The position numbers were made by a program, and so were the translations under genes. From NCBI GenBank assembly GCA_917880885.1, contig OU862910.1:12412710-12476709 (forward strand): a DNA stretch of 64,000 bases, read 5' to 3'. The notes under the pieces are model-generated. The model was not told the DNA's origin, did no database searches, and saw only the letters and a program-made list of their open reading frames with translations. The stretch is from Limnephilus marmoratus (lineage: Eukaryota > Arthropoda > Insecta > Trichoptera > Limnephilidae). Each line of letters opens with the position of its first letter. The first letter of the stretch is position 1. Positions 58,970 to 64,000 of the stretch are shown in pieces.

Positions 58970-59062
58970 GGGAGGGGGGGGGGGGTTCAGCAAAACTTCA
59001 CTTGAAAAGAATATACGAATCGGCCTAAATTTAACTCACCAAGGGGGGGGGGGGAGGGGGAG
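58970..59062. repeat. Two G-run clusters
   Basis: Runs of 12 G at 58,974-58,985 and 59,043-59,054, the latter followed by AGGGGGAGGGG. These are prone to length error and capable of G-quadruplex folding. Confidence 0.85.
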
Positions 59063-59125
59063 GGGTCTTGATTAAATGAAAAATTGATCAAGTAATTAAC
59101 GTATATATATATTTTTTTTTTAATG

Positions 59126-59452
59126 AGCTCCACACAGGAGGCCCTGAGGAAAATAATTTCCCTCAGGGCCTATGTCATCTTTGGGGATGCTGTGTGTTGG
59201 TTTTTTTTAAGGAAAGGAAGGAGAGGAGAGTTCTGGGAAGGAAAAGGATTTAAGGGGTGGGTAGGAATCTGGGGTTCGGTATGTCCTGGTCATCCGCCTC
59301 CAAGACCTAGACAAATCTCACCTCATGAACCCGGGCACCCCTGCTAAATCACCAAACGTAGCGAACCACTTGAGGTGACCTATGGCAGAGGTGTTGGTTA
59401 TCCAATAAAGGTTACAGGGGAGGCGGTACCCATTCCCGCCTCCCAAATTCCA
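59126..59452 (+). mobile_element. AGCTCCACAC repeat, copy 3
   Basis: Uninterrupted plus-oriented copy from AGCTCCACACAGGAGGCCC to CCCGCCTCCCAAATTC. It shows the intact CCAATAAAGGTTACAGG site that the MITE entered in copy 1. Confidence 0.82.
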
Positions 59453-59669
59453 AAGCTTCCTATATAGCCTTTTCATATCGATGCACTGTAAATGTTTCAA
59501 AACAAAAAATTAAAAATTCTGGAATAAAACATTATTCTTATTATGTGTGTTTTACATGTCAGGTGTTAGGTAGTATGCACATTTCCATGTTTGTGTTATG
59601 CACGTACTGTACATCAATAATAACAAATAAACTTGATATTATTACTAATTTGGGGAACTTCTTTAATGC

Positions 59670-59935
59670 CATTTTTCCATTCTCATTCCAGAGTGAAAGA
59701 TACTCTTAAGTGTCGCCCTGGTGTAAGAACACCAATCAGAATGAAACTTTGCTTGAAATGGCTTTAGCGTGTTTCGTGACTAGATCTGAGTAGCCAAGTA
59801 TGTCCTCACCTTCCTCTTCCTCAACTTCTTTCCATTCTGATTCAGCCTCACAACCTATCCCAATTGGGGATGCCATGGTTTCACTGGCTGCAGGCGGTTG
59901 GGAGCAGTGGGACTTTTGTGCGGTATTTATGAGGA
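59670..59935 (+). mobile_element. SINE copy 6, 5'-truncated
   Basis: Sense-oriented body: CAGAGTGAAAGATACTC, GTCGCCCTGGTGTAAGAAC, TTTCGTGACTAGATCTGAG, CAATTGGGGATGCCATGG, TTTTGTGCGGTATTTATG. The head is missing. Confidence 0.8.
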
Positions 59936-59989
59936 AAAAGTGGAAAAATCACCTCAAGGGCGCTTTTATTCACATAAGTACCTAATAAT

Positions 59990-60300
59990 AATAATAATAA
60001 TAATATTTGGAAGATTTATAAAGCGCCGTTTTTGTGAAAAATCATCTCAAGGGCGCTGTACAAACTTATAATATATTTCTGAGATCTAGAAAACTCCAAG
60101 CTAGACAAACAATTAAAAACAACTTATGGCTAAAAATTGCATCCACTGATTCATTGATCAACGATCACCGATCACGAAAATATATGTAGGTACAATGTTT
60201 TGACCAATGAACGCGATGCTGCCTAAAAATGAATGAATAAAGGACCATACTCACCCTGGAGGTCGCTTGAAATTAACACGGTTTAATGTCTATTCAAAGA
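59990..60300 (+). repeat. Dispersed repeat 'CTCAAGGGCGCTGTACAA', copy 2
   Basis: Second copy of 40,107-40,450, again starting at a (TAA)n run. A 30-bp piece of the same repeat (AAAATCACCTCAAGGGCG) stands just left of it at 59,944. Confidence 0.8.
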
Positions 60301-60534
60301 AAGTTCGCACACAGAGGACATAATTATGAATACATGTTATTTTTTTTATTAATATAAAATATATTCTTTAATGAATGGATTTTGGAAAATAAAAGCAACA
60401 TTTAATGGTGGGCGGTACAGTAGCACAAGGATTTGATCTTTCTAAATGTGATTCCTCAAGAGACAGATTGATGTGTAAAGATTCGTGTAATTTTAATTCA
60501 ATGAGAAAAGTGTGATTAAGACATAATAATAATA
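60301..60534. other. No recognisable feature
   Basis: AT-rich, no partner recognised. Confidence 0.4.
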
Positions 60535-60815
60535 ATAAGCCTATTTATTTCTTGTTTTGCAATAGTTGGTGTTATAATATTACAATAAACTCAAATTTGA
60601 TTTATATTAGTAAGTTAGCTTAGATTATGTTAGTAATATAAGTAAATGTTTTAAAAATATTTATGAGTTAACAGGAACCCCGGTTTGGGTAAAGGCCTCC
60701 TCCAAAGATGCCCATTTTTGTCGGTCTTGTGCTATGGAGTACCAGTTTATGCCAGTTGATCCTTTCAGATCATCTTCCCAGCGGGCTAAGGGTCTCTCCT
60801 TCCCCCTCTTGCCTT
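60535..60815 (-). pseudogene. LINE C-terminus with TTA-repeat tail
   Basis: Minus strand: GKRGKERPLARWEDDLKGST, then NWYSIAQDRQKWASLEEAFT and a stop after VPVNS. This matches the GRPxxRWxDDL...W...AQDR..W..LGEAF end of endonuclease-RT LINEs. The 3' UTR runs to a (TTA)n tail at about 60,527-60,545. It is a different lineage from the next fragment. Confidence 0.8.
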
Positions 60816-60871
60816 ATTAAGACATATCATAGGCAAAACAAATGTGATACTCTCAGATAGGTATATTTAAA

Positions 60872-61075
60872 TTAAGGGTATGAGAGCCTAAAAAGGTAGT
60901 TAGTTAGTTTGGACCTAAATTCTTTTGGGCTTGTCATGCATCTTAATTCCGGAGAGAGTCTATTCCAAGCCTTATGCCCAGAAACTCCGAAAGCACGATC
61001 TCCAAACTTAGTATTTGGCTTTCGTTTCAGTTCTATTAGTCTGTTTATAGCTGATAAAGTTGATGATCTAAGGGT
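60872..61075 (-). pseudogene. LINE C-terminus, another lineage
   Basis: Minus strand open frame: RSSTLSAINRLIELKRKPNT, KFGDRAFGVSGHKAWNRLSP, then FRSKLTNYLFRLSYP and stop. The block LRSS...GDRAFS..AP.LWN.LP....FK..LK..LF is the usual C-terminus of CR1/L2-like and related LINEs. No RT core is present nearby. Confidence 0.8.
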
Positions 61076-61469
61076 TTATTGCCTCGGACCGGTATTTTCC
61101 GGGAAGCATAATTCAAATAGCATGTAGCATACGAACCTTGGTAGAAAGCACTATGGACCGAACCTTTTAATAAAACTGTTTTATTTTAAGTTATGCAAAA
61201 CGTCAACAAAGTATGCGGATAGTTGAATTTCAGGATCCCTTATAGTACGTGGAGATATGATGCACCCCCTTTAAAACGTGATCTGAAATTCATTGCAGTA
61301 AGGGGAATATTACTTGGAAAAACCAAATGTGTTTGGCTTGTTCGCAAAACTGGAGAAAGGTGGATGATTTGCAGTTAAATAAATATAATATTAAATATAT
61401 TTCAGAGCTTCACTGAAAATACCTTTCAATGGATTTAAAAAATAGTCGTATCTATAATAAACTTAATAA
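61076..61469. other. No recognisable feature
   Basis: Sequence between the minus-strand LINE fragment and the plus-strand LINE. It may contain the decayed 5' edge of the latter. Confidence 0.4.
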
Positions 61470-63110
61470 AATTCAAAAAATGGAAATAATGCAGAAACTA
61501 TTGTTAATTTATTTGCTTCATTTTTTAAAGATGTATATGACAACACAATTGATAATAGTGAAATTCCTTTTTTTTCATCTAACATCAATTTACAAATTTC
61601 TAACATTCACATAGATATAAATGAAATTAAAACCCATATTAACAAATTAGATGTAAAAAAAAGTTCGGGTCCTGACAATATACCCCCAATTCTATTGAAA
61701 CACTGTATACATGCCTTGTCGTATCCCCTCTATTTAATTTTTTATATGTCATTGTCATCGGGATATTTTCCAATTGCATGGAAAAATAGTTACATCACAC
61801 CCATATTTAAAAAAAGGTGACAAATGCGATATACGCAACTATAGACCTGTGTGTATACAGTCAACTATTCCAAAGCTGTTTGAAAAAATTATTTTGGATA
61901 AAATTATTTTTAAATTAAATGGGATTATAACAAGGTTTCAACACGGTTTCATGAAGAATAGATCAACTCTGACAAATCTACTGATATATGAAAACTTTAT
62001 AGCGAATGCCTTTGTAGATAAATGTCAAGTAGATTCGATATATACTGACTTCAGCAAGGCGTTCGATAAAGTTTGTCATAAAATATTGATAAATAAATTA
62101 AGGAGTATGGGTATAACCGGGAAATTTCTTAAATGGGTAGAGAGTTATTTAACAAATAGGCAACTGTTTGTAAAGTTAAATGACGTAATATCTGATGCCT
62201 TTTCTGCCACTAGTGGTGTGCCACAGGGCTCCCATTTAGGACCAATACTGTTTATTTTATTTATTAATGACATTGTAGACGTTTTTTCCGATGTTGATAT
62301 CCTGTTATTTGCTCATGATTTAAAATTATATAAAAAAATTAAAAATATTTCTGATTGCATAATTTTACAAAAAAATTTAAACAACTTGTTTTATTGGTGT
62401 ATATGCAATAAACTGGCACTTAACATTAGTAAATGTCAAATAATAAGATTTTATAAAATAAAGAAACCGATCATTTATGAATACAATCTTGACAAAATTA
62501 TATTAAACTATAATAAGAAATAAACTAATTATAAGAAACAATAAATGATCTAGGTATTATTTTTAACTCAAAACTTACATTTATTAGCCATATAACTAAT
62601 ATTATTAATAGAGCAATGAAGATTTTAGGATTTATTATTAGAATAACCAAACAATTTTGTAACATTGATACTATTCGCATTTTATACATAACGCTAGTGA
62701 GAAGCATTTTAGAATATAACTCTACGATTTGGGCTCCACATTACAATATCCATATTCAAGTGATTGAAAAAGTCCAGCATAGATTCCTTAGGTATATTAA
62801 TTTTAAATTAGGTATTCCAAGAGAATCCGTGGACTATAATTTGTTACTAAACTGGACTAATCTCGTAAATTTATCAGATCGCAGAAAAATCTGTGGTCTA
62901 TTAATATTATATAAAATAATTCACTCGGTCTTGGATACCCCTGACTTAATAGAACTAATACGATTTCATTGCCCTGGTCGCGCTAACAATAGACTGACTC
63001 TACCGTTCTACTATAATAACACACATACATTATCACATTATTACTCACCAATCAGTCGATTACACATTTTGGGAAATGAATATGCTAACATCGGCGACAT
63101 TTATTTCTGA
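61470..63110 (+). pseudogene. Non-LTR reverse transcriptase with FAHD in place of FADD
   Basis: From 61,470 one frame gives TIVNLFASFFKDVY, KKSSGPDNIPPILLKHC and YITPIFKK. A run of seven A (61,809-61,815) shifts the frame, which then reads GDKCDIRNYRPVCIQST, TDFSKAFDKVCHKILINKL and SGVPQGSHLGPILF. The catalytic box at 62,308-62,319 is FAHD: the first Asp is His (codon 62,314-62,316). A second shift near 62,515-62,560 leads to ITNIINRAMKILGF, VQHRFLRYINFKLG and LSDRRKICGLLILYK, ending GNEYANIGDIYF-stop. It is expected to be catalytically dead even without the shifts. Confidence 0.9.
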
Positions 63111-63143
63111 AAATTAGCACAATATAAACATGCACTCAAAAAT

Positions 63144-63421
63144 TATTTTTCCATAATGTAACTTTATATACGCAATATGGACATGTTGAAATGAAATGAT
63201 GATATTTCTCATTGTTCTTTTTTGTTGTGATACACAAAATAATTGTATGTTATTTTTAAGTTTCAGTTTTTAAGTTATTTATTTTTTCCATAATGTAACT
63301 TATTTGTAACTTTATATACGCAATATGGACATGTTGAAATGATATGATGATATTTCTCATTGTTCTTTTTTGTTATTTTTTGTTGAGATACATAAAATAA
63401 TTGTATGTTATTTTTAAGTTT
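63144..63421 (+). repeat. Tandem duplication in the LINE 3' UTR
   Basis: CCATAATGTAACTTTATATA, CGCAATATGGACATGTTG, GATGATATTTCTCATTGTTC and ATAATTGTATGTTATTTTTA occur twice about 140 bp apart, with small insertions in the second copy. Confidence 0.88.
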
Positions 63422-63536
63422 AAAACTACTATTATGTAATGATATTATTTTTCTTACTTTTGTACTCTATTATATGTTTATTTATAAAGGCAGTATAGCC
63501 GTTTATGTATTTAAAAAAAAAAAAAAAAAAAAAAAA

Positions 63537-64000
63537 TATCAATACATAAGATCCACGTATTATTTTTTTATTATTGTATAAAAATTGCATACAATTGGAA
63601 TTTATTACCCGCTAAGCTATTGCAAGTAGCTTGTCAGCAGGAGATTAGTTCCACAGATTTGTTATAACAACAAATTAAATAATCATAAACGCATTAGCGT
63701 TGCAACAACATGCCTTCCAACATTGTGATATGTAAATAATTCAGAATTAACATTTTTATGGTGAAAACAGTGGAATAGGAAAATATATATATTTTTTTAA
63801 GTATCATGAAACAGTTGGGAAAGCAATACATGAACAACATAATAACAGCTATACATTAGTAGTTAATCACTTACTTTAAATTGCAAGTATGCGTGGTATG
63901 AATGAGCAAAATATAATCTTAATACATAAGGTTACTCTCTAAGAGCCATGATTTTAACATCAGTGAGAATTTTGTAATAGAGGAATTTTTTAAAATCGTA
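63537..64000. other. No recognisable feature
   Basis: AT-rich sequence after the LINE tail, with no repeat partner or coding recognised. Confidence 0.4.

Larger units (their letters stand above)
61470..63536 (+). mobile_element. LINE, RT to poly(A), best-preserved copy
   Basis: Covers the region before RT, most of RT, the thumb, the C-terminus, a 3' UTR of about 400 bp and a terminal run of 24 A (63,513-63,536). It is 5'-truncated, with no endonuclease domain visible. Protein motifs match the satellite-embedded copy at 759-2,172 along its whole length, so both belong to one family. The tails differ: A run here, TAAA repeats there. Confidence 0.88.

Overview
The window is AT-rich eukaryotic, non-coding DNA, most likely from an insect or other arthropod. 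The basis is the mix of decayed non-LTR reverse transcriptases, a tRNA-headed SINE, a Tc1-type deletion derivative, a TAA-flanked MITE, and a solo LTR whose TATA box and TCAGT initiator are arthropod-like. The order cannot be fixed from the sequence. I find no convincing host protein-coding gene. The coding traces I could identify are transposon remains, and most longer open frames are artefacts of repeats.

Region 1 (1-34,555) is one satellite block. Two related monomers of about 158 and 175-185 bp alternate as a dimer of about 340 bp. Every intact monomer carries the dyad GATTCTT-N3-AAGAATC, and the longer one also carries two or three copies of a 21-bp sub-repeat built on CGACCGACCCCAAGTG. 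Larger units lie above the dimer: a 0.9-kb module A (6,900-7,797 = 11,861-12,758), a 4.1-kb module B (7,796-11,878 = 13,397-17,474), a 338-bp duplication near 22.2-22.9 kb and a 473-bp duplication near 26.1-27.0 kb. The array is interrupted by a 5'-truncated LINE (759-2,172), by two copies of a tRNA-containing insert carried inside module B, and by an 870-bp solo LTR (30,420-31,289) with a 4-bp AATC target duplication. At 31,337/31,338 the satellite changes strand. Distal of this point 2.2 kb of array is a near-exact inverted copy of 25,698-28,232, followed by about 1 kb of older, diverged satellite.

Region 2 (34,556-64,000) is a transposon graveyard. It holds copies of one tRNA-derived SINE family, MITEs with clear terminal inverted repeats, a Tc1/mariner deletion derivative, at least nine LINE C-terminal or RT fragments from several lineages, an unclassified repeat family beginning AGCTCCACAC, and several unnamed dispersed repeat pairs. 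Nesting is clear in two places: a SINE inside a LINE (48.1-49.1 kb) and a TAA-flanked MITE inside the AGCTCCACAC repeat (46.5-47.2 kb). A perfect 154-bp-arm palindrome with a hammerhead-like string in each arm lies at 53,503-53,823. The window ends with the best-preserved LINE (61,470-63,536), the same family as the LINE in the satellite, but with FAHD in place of the catalytic FADD.

Overall it looks like pericentromeric or other heterochromatin beside a TE-rich flank. The features most worth follow-up are the layered satellite with its inverted duplication around a solo LTR, the tRNA-bearing module and its single relative at 36.9 kb, and the large palindrome.
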